Assembly (NCBI GenBank): GCA_025966255.1
Contig: JAOPVG010000030.1
Location: 1 to 11,088, forward strand
Source: Jatrophihabitans sp.
GTDB lineage: Bacteria > Actinomycetota > Actinomycetes > Mycobacteriales > Jatrophihabitantaceae
DNA: 11,088 bases
Direction: 5' to 3'
The translations under genes and the position numbers were made by a program. Below, in pieces: positions 1 through 8,008 of the stretch; position 1 is the first letter of the stretch, and each line of letters begins with the position of its first letter. The notes beneath the pieces were generated by a model. The model saw only the letters and a program-made list of their open reading frames with translations. It searched no databases and was not told the DNA's origin.

Positions 1-296
1 CGCTCAGCCTGGCCGAGCTCGTCCGGCTCGAGCACATCAACCCCACGATGCTCTCGCGCGTCGTGGGCAAGCTGGACGAAGCCGGCCTGATCACCCGGAC
101 GCCGGATCCCGACGATCTCCGCAGCGCCGCGCTGAGCGCGACCCGTCGCGGCAAGCAGCTCCACCAACGGATCCGCGACCAGCGCGCCGCGGCCGTCTCC
201 CGCGCCGCCGACCGGTTGCCCCTGAAGGATCAGGCCGCCCTAGTGCGAGCCCTCCGCGCTCTGGAACAGCTCGCCGAGCAACTCCAGACGGAATAG
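1..296 (+). CDS. MarR-family transcriptional regulator, C-terminal part (5' end outside window)
   Basis: The reading frame is open from base 3 to a TAG at 294-296; the start lies upstream of the window. The visible 97 residues match the second half of a MarR winged helix-turn-helix: a recognition-helix segment (SLAELVRLEHINPTMLSRVV), then VGKLDEAGLITRTPDPDDLR, which is the helix-to-wing transition with the D-x-D-R wing signature. A charged C-terminal helix, probably for dimerisation, follows. MarR proteins are dimeric DNA-binding regulators, often of efflux or stress genes, that respond to small ligands. The ligand-binding N-terminal region is missing here, so the target cannot be guessed. 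The gene converges on ilvC with only 16 bp between the stop codons, so nothing ties it to BCAA control. The family call is secure; the function is open. Confidence 0.85.
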   Translation, partial: LSLAELVRLEHINPTMLSRVVGKLDEAGLITRTPDPDDLRSAALSATRRGKQLHQRIRDQRAAAVSRAADRLPLKDQAALVRALRALEQLAEQLQTE

Positions 297-312
297 AGAC
301 GCGCCCGGCGGA

Positions 313-1947
<1,635 letters not shown>

Positions 1948-1951
<4 letters not shown>

Positions 1952-3699
1952 TCGTCACCCTCGTAGACGGGCCGGATGTCGCGGGCGGCCTCGATGTCGT
2001 CGTTGCTCGCGCCGGCGGCGACCATCGGCCACACCATCGCGTCCTTGCCCACCGTGAAGTCGACGACGACGGGCTGGTCGTTGATCGCCATCGCCTTCTC
2101 GATCGTGGCGTCGACGTCGGCCTTGGTCTCGCAGCGCAGCCCGACGCAGCCAAGGGCGTCGGCCAGCTTCACGAAGTCGGGGATGCGGTGCTTGTGCGTG
2201 CCGAGGTCGGTCTGGCTGTAGCGCTCGGAGTAGAACAGCGTCTGCCACTGGCGCACCATGCCGAGGTTGCCGTTGTTGATCACGGCGACCTTGATCGGGA
2301 TGCCCTCGATTGCACAGGTGGCGAGCTCCTGGTTGGTCATCTGGAAGCACCCGTCGCCGTCGATCGCCCACACCAGCTTGTCCGGGCAGGCCACCTTCGC
2401 GCCCATCGCCGCGGGCACCGCGTAGCCCATCGTCCCGGCGCCACCGGAGTTGAGCCAGGTGTACGGGTTCTCGTAGCCGATGAACTGCGCGGCCCACATC
2501 TGGTGCTGTCCCACGCCGGCCGCGAAGATCGTCTCCGGTCCGGCGATCTTGCCCAGCCGCTCGATCACGTACTGCGGGGCGAGCGTGCCGTCCGGTGGCT
2601 CCTCGTAGCCGAGCGGGTACGTCTCGCGCCACTGGTCGATCTGGCGCCACCAACCGGTGAGGTCGGCCCGATGATCGGCGTCGAACTCGGCCTCCATGGC
2701 CGGGACGAGCTCGAGCAACACCTCGCGCACGTCACCGACGATCGGCACGTCGGCCACGCGGTTCTTGCCGATCTCGGCCGGGTCGATGTCCGCATGGATG
2801 ATCGCCGCGTGCGGCGCGAAGGTGTCCAGCTTGCCGGTCACCCGGTCGTCGAAGCGGGTGCCCAGCGCGATCAACAGATCGGCCTTCTGCAGCGCGGTGA
2901 CGGCCGAGACCGAGCCGTGCATGCCGGGCATGCCCAGGTGCTGCGGGTGGCTGTCCGGGAACGCGCCGCGGGCCATCAGCGTCGTGACAACCGGGATGCC
3001 GGTCAGCTCGGCGAGCTGCCGCAGCTCGGCGGTCGCGCGGGCCTTGAGCACGCCACCCCCGACGTAGAGCACGGGACGCCGCGCACCGGCAATGAGGCGG
3101 GCGGCCTCGCGGATCTGCTTGCCGGGGGGACGGGTGACCGGCCGGTAGCCGGGCAGGTCGAGGCGGGGTGGCCAGGCGAAGACGGTGCTCTCCTGCAACA
3201 CGTCCTTCGGCAGGTCCACGAGCACCGGACCAGGGCGGCCCGTCGATGCCAGGTGGAACGCTTCGGCGATCGCCCGCGGGATGTCATCGGCGGACTGCAC
3301 CAGGAAGTTGTGCTTGGTGATCGGCAGGGTGATGCCGGAGATGTCCGCCTCTTGGAAGGCGTCGGTGCCGATGAACGAACGTCCGACCTGGCCGGTGATC
3401 GCGACGATCGGCACGGAGTCCATGTACGCGTCGGCGATCGGGGTGACGAGGTTCGTCGCCCCCGGGCCGGACGTCGCCATGCACACGCCGACCTTGCCGG
3501 ACGCCTGGGCGTAACCCTCGGCGGCATGCCCCGCACCCTGCTCGTGCCGCACGAGGATGTGCCGGACCTTCGTGGAGTCGTAGAGCGGGTCGTAGGCCGG
3601 CAGGATCGCGCCGCCCGGAATGCCGAATACGACGTCGGCCCCGACCTGCTCGAGAGAACGGACCAATGCCTGCGCGCCGGTGATGGCCACCTCGGTCAT
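1948..3699 (-). CDS. ilvB: Acetolactate synthase large (catalytic) subunit
   Basis: A ThDP-, Mg2+- and FAD-dependent enzyme that condenses two pyruvates to 2-acetolactate (Val/Leu) or pyruvate with 2-oxobutyrate to acetohydroxybutyrate (Ile). It is the first common BCAA step. All three domains of the family are present: an N-terminal ThDP pyrimidine-binding domain with the catalytic Glu53 ([16 protein letters not shown]), a central FAD-contacting domain, and a C-terminal ThDP diphosphate domain. In the last, G448-D449-G450 and N475-N476 frame the metal-binding motif. Other signatures are [39 protein letters not shown] and GMVRQWQ. At 583 residues it is complete. The ATG at 3699 has GAAGGG nine bases upstream, and the protein begins in register with the family ([20 protein letters not shown]). 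It heads the ilvBNC operon and lies behind an attenuator and BCAA leader peptide, so supply of charged Leu/Val/Ile tRNA probably controls it. Confidence 0.97.
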
Positions 3700-3753
3700 G
3701 CCCTATCGCCCTTCGGTTTGTCAGCGGGTCGGTCGGTTGTGCATCAACGCAAC

Positions 3754-3786
3754 AAAAAGCCCCTCGTGCCAGATGCACGAAGGGCT
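3754..3786 (-). terminator. Intrinsic terminator (transcription attenuator) upstream of ilvB
   Basis: In the minus-strand RNA, AGCCCUUCGUGC pairs with GCACGAGGGGCU around the 5-base loop AUCUG. This is a 12-bp stem (arms 3775-3786 and 3758-3769) with a single G-U pair, followed at once by UUUUU, then G and UU. This is a textbook rho-independent terminator, unusual in such GC-rich DNA. It sits 29 bases after the leader-peptide stop codon and 54 bases before the ilvB ATG, exactly where a BCAA attenuator belongs. A competing partner for its 5' arm is CACGCAGG at 3802-3809, which can pair with CCUUCGUG at 3776-3783 (7 of 8 pairs). Confidence 0.9.
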
Positions 3787-3814
3787 AGCGCGCTGCGGGG
3801 GCCTGCGTGGAGGC

Positions 3815-3853
3815 CTACGCGACGCGCTCAATAACGAGTACGAGGTGATGCAC
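3815..3853 (-). CDS. ilvB leader peptide (BCAA attenuation peptide)
   Basis: A 12-codon ORF on the minus strand reads GTG-CAT-CAC-CTC-GTA-CTC-GTT-ATT-GAG-CGC-GTC-GCG-TAG, giving MHHLVLVIERVA. Six of the 12 residues are Leu, Val or Ile, five of them consecutive (LVLVI), and the ORF ends 29 bases before a strong terminator in front of ilvB. Attenuation of ilvB by short BCAA-rich leader peptides is known in actinobacteria. A ribosome stalled at LVLVI would leave the segment after the stop codon free to pair with the terminator's 5' arm. A ribosome reaching the TAG at 3815-3817 would cover that segment and let the terminator form. The start may be leaderless: a TANNNT -10 box ends exactly 7 bases before the GTG. 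AAGG lies 8 bases upstream of the GTG, so an ordinary Shine-Dalgarno start from an earlier promoter cannot be excluded. Confidence 0.85.
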   Translation of the reverse strand: MHHLVLVIERVA

Positions 3854-3860
3854 GACGCAG

Positions 3861-3890
3861 ACCTTACACGCCTCGTAGGAGGGGCTTCAA
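3861..3890 (-). promoter_or_regulatory. Promoter of the ilvBNC operon (predicted)
   Basis: On the minus strand, TTGAAG (3885-3890) and TAAGGT (3861-3866) are separated by 18 bases. They match the -35 and the actinobacterial TANNNT -10 consensus. Seven bases separate the -10 from the leader-peptide GTG at 3853, which would place the transcription start on the G of the start codon. An inverted repeat, CGACTGTCG (3892-3900), abuts the -35 and could be an operator; no regulator can be named. Confidence 0.6.
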
Positions 3891-4003
3891 CCGACTGTCG
3901 ACGGGGAGGTTCGCAACCGTAGGCCGCCTATCCCCAGCTTCGCCCCGCCCGTACCGGGGTGGTTGTCCAGGAATCTGGTCCCGCGGGAAGAAACCTGTGG
4001 CAT
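3891..4003. other. Non-coding remainder between the divergent ilvB and CAP promoters
   Basis: The stretch from the ilvB leader peptide to the CAP gene exceeds 300 bp. Beyond the promoters and the 5' UTR listed separately, this part holds only the short palindrome CGACTGTCG at 3892-3900 next to the ilvB -35. I see no RNA gene, long repeat or credible ORF in it. Confidence 0.5.
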
Positions 4004-4032
4004 TTGCTTGTGAAATCCGCGTGAGTTATGTT
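4004..4032 (+). promoter_or_regulatory. Promoter of the CAP-domain gene (predicted)
   Basis: TTGCTT (4004-4009) and TATGTT (4027-4032) are separated by 17 bases, a good housekeeping-sigma promoter in a locally AT-richer patch. Transcription would begin near 4039-4040, leaving an untranslated leader of about 127 bases before the preferred ATG at 4167. Confidence 0.6.
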
Positions 4033-4039
4033 TACTGGC

Positions 4040-4166
4040 GTTAGTGGTTCTGCGGGGATGCAGAATCAGTCACCTGGTTGGGGTCCAGGCGATTCCACGC
4101 ACGAGGTGCGGGGACACACGGGGAACAGGGGAAATTCACAAGACCTGCGACCCGGACGGTGCCCCA
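4040..4166 (+). other. Structured 5' UTR of the CAP-domain gene, possible cis-regulatory RNA
   Basis: Three successive hairpins can be read by eye. The first is a 9-bp stem, 4045-4053 with 4060-4068 (loop GGGGAT, one G-U pair). The second is CCTGG 4073-4077 with CCAGG 4085-4089. The third is CGCAC 4098-4102 with GTGCG 4106-4110. In addition GGGG-A-CAC (4110-4117) can pair with GTGCCCC (4159-4165) immediately before the ATG, enclosing a G/A-rich segment. Actinobacterial cell-wall-active genes are often preceded by c-di-AMP (ydaO-type) riboswitches, but I do not find the conserved 3' motif of that class. I therefore leave the type unassigned. Confidence 0.35.
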
Positions 4167-4757
4167 ATGACTCTCACGACCTACATCCCAGCAACCAATC
4201 CACTCCCAGCCGACCCTCCCAGGACTCGTCGTCGGCGGGTCCGCCTTCTCCTCCTCGTCGCAGCGACGGCGCTGAGCCTGCTTGCTCCGTTGGTAGCCGC
4301 TCCGTCCGCCTCGGCGGCCAGCCTGCCCGCCCGCACCACGGTGGAGAAGACCATTGGCAGCCTGGTCCAGGTCGTTCTGAACACCGAGCGCGCGCTGCAC
4401 GGGCTCAAGCCGCTGACCATGAGGAGCAGCCTCATGCTCTCGGCCCGCCGGCACAACGTCGCGATGGCCCGCGCCAACACCATGTCGCACCAGGTGCGCG
4501 GTGAGGACTACTTCGGCAAGCGGATCGAGAAGGCCGGCTACCACTGGGACTGGGCCGGCGAGAACATCGCCTGGAACTCGCAGATGACCAGCGGCGGCGT
4601 GATCGTGCTGCAAAGGTTGATGTACAACGAGAAGGCGCCACACAACGGGCACCGCACCAACATCCTGAACAAGCACTTCAGCGACATCGGCGTCGACGTC
4701 TACCTGGACCGGGTCCATCACAAAGTGTGGTTGACCACGGACTTCGGCCACCGGTAG
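4167..4757 (+). CDS. Secreted CAP/SCP-domain protein
   Basis: A 196-residue protein with an export signal and one CAP (cysteine-rich secretory/SCP-like) domain. Residues 19-50 form a basic stretch (RTRRRRVR), a Leu/Ala-rich core and an Ala-X-Ala cleavage site (SASA, about residue 50), so the mature protein is outside the membrane. The CAP domain fills residues 60-196. The clustered polar residues of the fold are present: His96-Asn97 and His108 (RRHNVAMARANTMSH), Glu132 (AGENIA), and His162 in HNGHRTNIL. The terminal strand pair DIGVDVYL and VWLTTDFG follows. Bacterial CAP proteins are mostly of unknown biochemical role; envelope or lipid binding has been proposed for the superfamily. The ATG at 4167 is chosen because it puts the signal peptide near the N-terminus. 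An in-frame GTG at 4044 would add 41 residues without signal character. Only a weak ribosome site (GGACGG) is visible. The gene is not obviously linked to its ilv neighbours. Confidence 0.88.
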   Translation: MTLTTYIPATNPLPADPPRTRRRRVRLLLLVAATALSLLAPLVAAPSASAASLPARTTVEKTIGSLVQVVLNTERALHGLKPLTMRSSLMLSARRHNVAMARANTMSHQVRGEDYFGKRIEKAGYHWDWAGENIAWNSQMTSGGVIVLQRLMYNEKAPHNGHRTNILNKHFSDIGVDVYLDRVHHKVWLTTDFGHR

Positions 4758-4786
4758 CCGAAGCGCCCTCAATCCGGGGGGGCAGC

Positions 4787-4820
4787 GACGGGGCCGTCGT
4801 CAGTCGCAGACGGCCCCGTT
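4787..4820. terminator. Bidirectional stem-loop terminator shared by the CAP gene and ilvD
   Basis: ACGGGGCCGTC (4788-4798) and GACGGCCCCGT (4809-4819) form a perfect 11-bp GC-rich stem, extended by a G-T pair at 4787/4820, around a 10-base loop. No T-run follows on either strand, as is common for terminators in high-GC actinobacteria. The right arm and part of the loop lie in the last codons and stop of ilvD, so the element serves two convergent genes within a 42-bp gap. Confidence 0.7.
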
Positions 4821-6497
4821 CGCCGCGCTTCCGACCAGCTTGGCGTACTTGCGGAGCACGCCGTAGTCGAACTGCGCGGGCAGTGGCTTCCACTCGTCGC
4901 GGCGCTGCTCCAGCTCCGCCTCGTCCACCTGCAGGTCGAGGGTTCGAGCCGTCATGTCGAGGCGGATCGGATCGCCGTCTTGGACGAACGCGATCGGACC
5001 GCCCACAGCAGCCTCCGGCGCTATGTGCCCGATGCACAGGCCCGTAGTGCCGCCGGAGAAACGCCCGTCGGTGAGCAACAGGACGTCCTTGCCTAGACCG
5101 GCACCCTTGATGGCTCCGGTGATCTGGAGCATTTCGCGCATGCCGGGCCCACCCTTCGGGCCTTCCCACCGGATGACGACGACGTCGTTGGGTCGCAGCT
5201 GCCCCGCGGCGAGCGCATCCATCGCCGCCTGTTCGCGGTCGAAGACGCGGGCGGTGCCTTCGAAGACGTCGGCGTCGAAGCCGGCGCTCTTGACCACAGC
5301 GCCTTCGGGCGCGAGCGAGCCGCGCAGGATCAGCAGGCCGCCGGTGCGGTGGATAGGGTCGTTGACCGCGTGGATGATCTTGCCGTCGGGATCGGGCGGG
5401 GCGATATCGCGCAGGTTCTCGGCGACAGTCTTGCCGGTGACCGTGAGCGCGTCGCCGTGCAGCAGGCCCGCGTCGAGCAGCGCCTTCATGACGACCGGGA
5501 CGCCGCCGATGCGGTCGATGTCGGTCATGACGTACTCGCCGAACGGCTTCACGTCGGCGAGGTGGGGCACCTTGTCGCCGATCCGGTTGAAGTCGTCGAG
5601 CGTGAGGTCGACCTTCGCCTCGCGCGCGATGGCGAGCAGGTGCAGCACTGCGTTGGTGGAACCGCCGAGCGCCATGACGACCGTGATCGCGTTCTCGAAC
5701 GCCTGCTTGGTCATGATCGTGCGGGCGGTGATCCCGGCGTCGACGAGATGCACGGCGGCCTCGCCGGAGCGCTCGGCGTAGTGGTCACGTCGGGCGTCCG
5801 GGGCGGGTGGTGCCGCGCTGCCGGGTAGCGACATGCCCATCGCCTCCGCTGCGGAGGCCATCGTGTTGGCGGTGTACATGCCGCCGCACGCGCCCTCCCC
5901 CGGGCAGATCGCACGCTCGACGGCGTCGACCTCCTCGCGGGTGATGCGGCCGGCCAAGCAGGCGCCGACGGCCTCGAAAGCGTCGATGATCGTGACCGTG
6001 CGATCGCCGAGCTTGCCCGGCAACGTCGAGCCGGCGTAGAGGAACACCGCGGCGACGTCGAGACGAGCCGCCGCCATCAACATGCCTGGCAGCGATTTGT
6101 CGCACCCGGCCAGCAGTACCCCGCCGTCGAGTTGCTCCGCGCGGAACACGGTCTCGACCGAGTCGGCGATCACCTCGCGCGACACGAGCGAGTAGTGCAT
6201 GCCGTCGTGGCCCATCGAGATGCCGTCGGACACCGAGATCGTGCCGAACTCGAGCGGGAAGCCATCAGCCCCCTTCACGCCGATCTTGGCCCGCTTCGCG
6301 AGCCGATCGAGCGAGAGGTTGCACGGCGTGATCTCGTTCCACGACGACGCGACACCGATCTGGGGCTTGCGCCAGTCGTCGTCGCCCATGCCGACGGCCC
6401 GCAGCATCCCGCGCGCGGCGGCTCGTTCGAGCCCGTCCGTCACGATCGAGCTGTGTGGCTTGCGATGTGGCTTAGCCTGCGGCTGCTCCGTGCTCAC
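4800..6497 (-). CDS. ilvD: Dihydroxyacid dehydratase (Fe-S enzyme)
   Basis: Dehydrates 2,3-dihydroxyisovalerate and 2,3-dihydroxy-3-methylvalerate to the 2-oxo acids that are transaminated to Val and Ile. It is an Fe-S enzyme of the IlvD/Edd family in the cytoplasm. With the GTG start at 6497 it has 565 residues, normal for actinobacterial IlvD. The three cluster cysteines are Cys59 (EITPCNLSL), Cys132 ([11 protein letters not shown]) and Cys204 ([13 protein letters not shown]). Other signatures are [31 protein letters not shown] and GRFSGGTTG, the last carrying the catalytic Ser481. The frame is open 27 codons further upstream to 6578, but that extension overlaps the divergent PH gene and has no family resemblance. 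GTG 6497 begins [10 protein letters not shown], a typical IlvD N-terminus, and lies 7 bases after a TANNNT box, so a leaderless mRNA is likely. It is separate from ilvBNC and has no room for its own attenuator. Confidence 0.96.
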   Translation of the reverse strand: MSTEQPQAKPHRKPHSSIVTDGLERAAARGMLRAVGMGDDDWRKPQIGVASSWNEITPCNLSLDRLAKRAKIGVKGADGFPLEFGTISVSDGISMGHDGMHYSLVSREVIADSVETVFRAEQLDGGVLLAGCDKSLPGMLMAAARLDVAAVFLYAGSTLPGKLGDRTVTIIDAFEAVGACLAGRITREEVDAVERAICPGEGACGGMYTANTMASAAEAMGMSLPGSAAPPAPDARRDHYAERSGEAAVHLVDAGITARTIMTKQAFENAITVVMALGGSTNAVLHLLAIAREAKVDLTLDDFNRIGDKVPHLADVKPFGEYVMTDIDRIGGVPVVMKALLDAGLLHGDALTVTGKTVAENLRDIAPPDPDGKIIHAVNDPIHRTGGLLILRGSLAPEGAVVKSAGFDADVFEGTARVFDREQAAMDALAAGQLRPNDVVVIRWEGPKGGPGMREMLQITGAIKGAGLGKDVLLLTDGRFSGGTTGLCIGHIAPEAAVGGPIAFVQDGDPIRLDMTARTLDLQVDEAELEQRRDEWKPLPAQFDYGVLRKYAKLVGSAANGAVCD

Positions 6498-6504
6498 GGA
6501 GAAA

Positions 6505-6533
6505 ACAGTACGGGTACCGTCTTCACGTGTCCG
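6505..6533 (-). promoter_or_regulatory. Promoter of ilvD (predicted, leaderless)
   Basis: On the minus strand the -10 TACTGT (6505-6510) is followed by 7 bases and then the ilvD GTG, so +1 coincides with the start codon. A 17-base spacer leads back to CGGACA (6528-6533), a 4-of-6 match to TTGACA lying inside the first codons of the divergent PH gene. Confidence 0.55.
6515..6520 (+). promoter_or_regulatory. -10 element of the PH-domain gene (predicted, leaderless)
   Basis: TACCGT ends 6 bases before the GTG at 6527, which again fits a leaderless start. No convincing -35 is visible; one would fall inside the start of ilvD. An 11-base imperfect palindrome, ACGG-GTA-CCGT (6510-6520), covers this box and touches the ilvD -10. 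Confidence 0.4.
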
Positions 6534-6979
6534 CCCCACCGACGAAGTCGCGCGTCTTCCGGCTTCCGCGGACCACATACATCGTCGTGATCTTCCTCGC
6601 GTTCGGCATCTGGCCGATTGCGCTCTACGGCGGGCAGGGCGGCGGGTACTCCTCCGGAGCCCAGCTCACGCCGCTGATCGCACTGTTCGTGCTGCCCGTC
6701 ATCGTGGGCCTCTTCGTGGCGCGCACCGCGACCGTGGTCACCGAGGACGGCATCGTCGTGCGGGCCCCGTTCGGAAGCCGCGCCCTGCCGTGGAACAAGA
6801 TTCGTGGGCTGTCGGTGACCGGCCGCAGCGTGTACGCGGTGCTGGCCGACGGCTCGATTCGGCTGCCGTGCGTACGAGTTTCGAACCTCGCTGACGTTGC
6901 GCGAGCGAGCAACGGACGGCTGCCCGAGATCGCCGACCCGACACCGAAGTTCGCGCCGTCGCGGCGCCGCCGCCGGTGA
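6527..6979 (+). CDS. Two-TM membrane protein with C-terminal bacterial PH-like domain
   Basis: A 150-residue protein. Two hydrophobic segments at about residues 17-34 and 48-65 form a membrane hairpin. The rest (66-135) resembles the small bacterial PH domains of actinobacteria: alternating short strands such as [22 protein letters not shown], the conserved W-x-KI-R-G-L turn (WNKIRGLSV), then [13 protein letters not shown], and a final helix ([11 protein letters not shown]). The tail is basic (PSRRRRR). Such proteins are widespread beside biosynthetic genes in actinobacteria and no function is established. The hairpin puts the PH domain on one face of the membrane, probably the cytoplasm given the basic tail (inference). 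The GTG start is 29 bp from the divergent ilvD GTG, so the two genes may share regulation. Confidence 0.82.
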   Translation: MSAPPTKSRVFRLPRTTYIVVIFLAFGIWPIALYGGQGGGYSSGAQLTPLIALFVLPVIVGLFVARTATVVTEDGIVVRAPFGSRALPWNKIRGLSVTGRSVYAVLADGSIRLPCVRVSNLADVARASNGRLPEIADPTPKFAPSRRRRR

Positions 6980-7034
6980 CATAACCGGCCGGGCGCTCAT
7001 CGCGGCGCGAGCGGTCATCGCGTTCGTGGTCTGC

Positions 7035-7949
7035 TCAGTAGCCGGCGGTCACCTGGTTCTCGAGCGGTTCCCCGTCGCGCAGGCGCAACACCTGCTCGCG
7101 GACGAGCCGGTAGGCCCGGTCCTCCCAGCCGCGCGTCCCGCCGCCGACGTGCGGGGTCAGCAGCAGGTTCGGCGCACTCCACAACGGGTGCTCGGCCGGC
7201 AGCGGCTCGGGATCGGTGACATCCAGAAACGCCCGCAGCCGACCCGACATCAACTCGGCGAGCAGCGCATCGGTGTCGACGATCCCCCCGCGAGCGATGT
7301 TCACCAGCAATGCGCCGTCCGGCATCGCGGCCAGGAACGCGGCGTCGACGAGGCGGTGCGTCTCCGGCGTGTGCGGCACGGCGATGACGACGACGTGACT
7401 GTCGGGAAGCAGCGCGGCCAGGCCGGCGATCGGCTGCACTCCCTCGCGCGCGGTCCGCGCAACCAGGGTGGTGTCGGCGCCGAAGGCCTCGACCGCCGCC
7501 TTGATCCGCTCGCCGATGTCGCCGGCGCCGACGAGCAGCACGCGCCGACCGGTGAGTCCGTCGGCGAACGCCGGAGCCCACCGGTGCTCGGTCTGGGCGG
7601 CCTGGAAGCGGGGCAGGTCGCGTAGCACGGACAGCATGCCGGCCACCGCCAGTTCGGCCGTGGACCCGCCGTGCACACCCCGGCCGTTGCAGAGCAGCAC
7701 GCCGTCGGGCACGACCGGCAGCCAGGGCTCGACGCCGGCCGAGACGAGCTGGATCACGCGCAGCGCGGGCAGTTGCGCGAAGACCTCTGCCGGCGGTGGC
7801 GGGGCGTTGTAGCGGCCGACGAACATCTCGATGCGTTCGGCGCCGTCCGGTGGCTCGCCGGTGCCGTCCCAGATGAGGACCTCGACGTCATCGGGCAGAT
7901 CGCCGACATGGCCGCAGGCATCCGGCGTCGGCAGGCTGATGGTGATCAC
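7035..7949 (-). CDS. D-isomer-specific 2-hydroxyacid dehydrogenase family protein
   Basis: A 304-residue NAD(P)-dependent oxidoreductase of the D-2-hydroxyacid dehydrogenase family, which interconverts 2-oxo and D-2-hydroxy acids. The substrate-binding domain (about 1-95 and the C-terminal end) flanks a Rossmann domain with GAGDIG at 141-146. The catalytic triad is present: Arg220 (VNIARGG), Glu248 (DVTDPEPLP) and His267 (LTPHVGG). The end of the second Rossmann strand reads LVARTA, with Arg165 where NAD-specific members carry an acidic residue. This suggests NADP(H) and a glyoxylate/hydroxypyruvate-reductase-like role rather than SerA; the ACT domain of long SerA forms is absent. The substrate cannot be fixed from sequence. 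GTG 7949 lies 7 bases after TAGGCT, so its mRNA is probably leaderless. It is divergent from the lipoprotein gene. Confidence 0.9.
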   Translation of the reverse strand: MITISLPTPDACGHVGDLPDDVEVLIWDGTGEPPDGAERIEMFVGRYNAPPPPAEVFAQLPALRVIQLVSAGVEPWLPVVPDGVLLCNGRGVHGGSTAELAVAGMLSVLRDLPRFQAAQTEHRWAPAFADGLTGRRVLLVGAGDIGERIKAAVEAFGADTTLVARTAREGVQPIAGLAALLPDSHVVVIAVPHTPETHRLVDAAFLAAMPDGALLVNIARGGIVDTDALLAELMSGRLRAFLDVTDPEPLPAEHPLWSAPNLLLTPHVGGGTRGWEDRAYRLVREQVLRLRDGEPLENQVTAGY

Positions 7950-7956
7950 ACCTGCG

Positions 7957-7962
7957 AGCCTA
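7957..7962 (-). promoter_or_regulatory. -10 element of the 2-hydroxyacid dehydrogenase gene (predicted, leaderless)
   Basis: TAGGCT on the minus strand ends 7 bases before the GTG at 7949, the same geometry as at the ilvB leader peptide and ilvD. No good -35 is visible at 17-19 bases upstream. Confidence 0.45.
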
Positions 7963-8008
7963 GGAGGGTCCCGGCTCCGCCCACAGGTTGGCCGGGCAGA
8001 CTGGAGGA

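Noticed and set aside
2188..3834. Very long open frame on the + strand opposite ilvB
   Set aside because: It mirrors the codon bias of the complete ilvB gene. The translation is low-complexity His/Arg/Val/Gly and it runs through the ilvB attenuator region.
4044..4166. In-frame GTG at 4044 as start of the CAP-domain protein
   Set aside because: It would add 41 residues without signal-peptide character in front of a good export signal. The predicted -10 to GTG spacing of 11 bases does not fit a leaderless start.
4040..4166. Calling the CAP-gene leader a c-di-AMP (ydaO-type) riboswitch
   Set aside because: A CGGGGAAC stretch is present, but the conserved downstream motifs of that class are not convincingly there, so only an unassigned structured UTR is reported.
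4028..4504. Alternative + strand frame (start 4028) overlapping the CAP gene
   Set aside because: The product is Pro/Arg/Ser-rich without domains, and most of it overlaps the well-supported CAP reading frame.
6498..6578. 27-codon upstream extension of ilvD to 6578
   Set aside because: The extension overlaps the divergent PH gene and shows no resemblance to IlvD N-termini. GTG 6497 fits both the family and the promoter spacing.
6980..7034. CGCTC/GAGCG stem as terminator between the PH gene and the hydroxyacid dehydrogenase gene
   Set aside because: Only 5 bp with a 10-base loop and no T-run; too weak to call in sequence of this GC content.
7988..8008. TTG at 7988 as start of the lipoprotein
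   Set aside because: It would place seven extra residues before MRRAG and ignore the GGAGGA directly before ATG 8009. The signal peptide is well formed from 8009.
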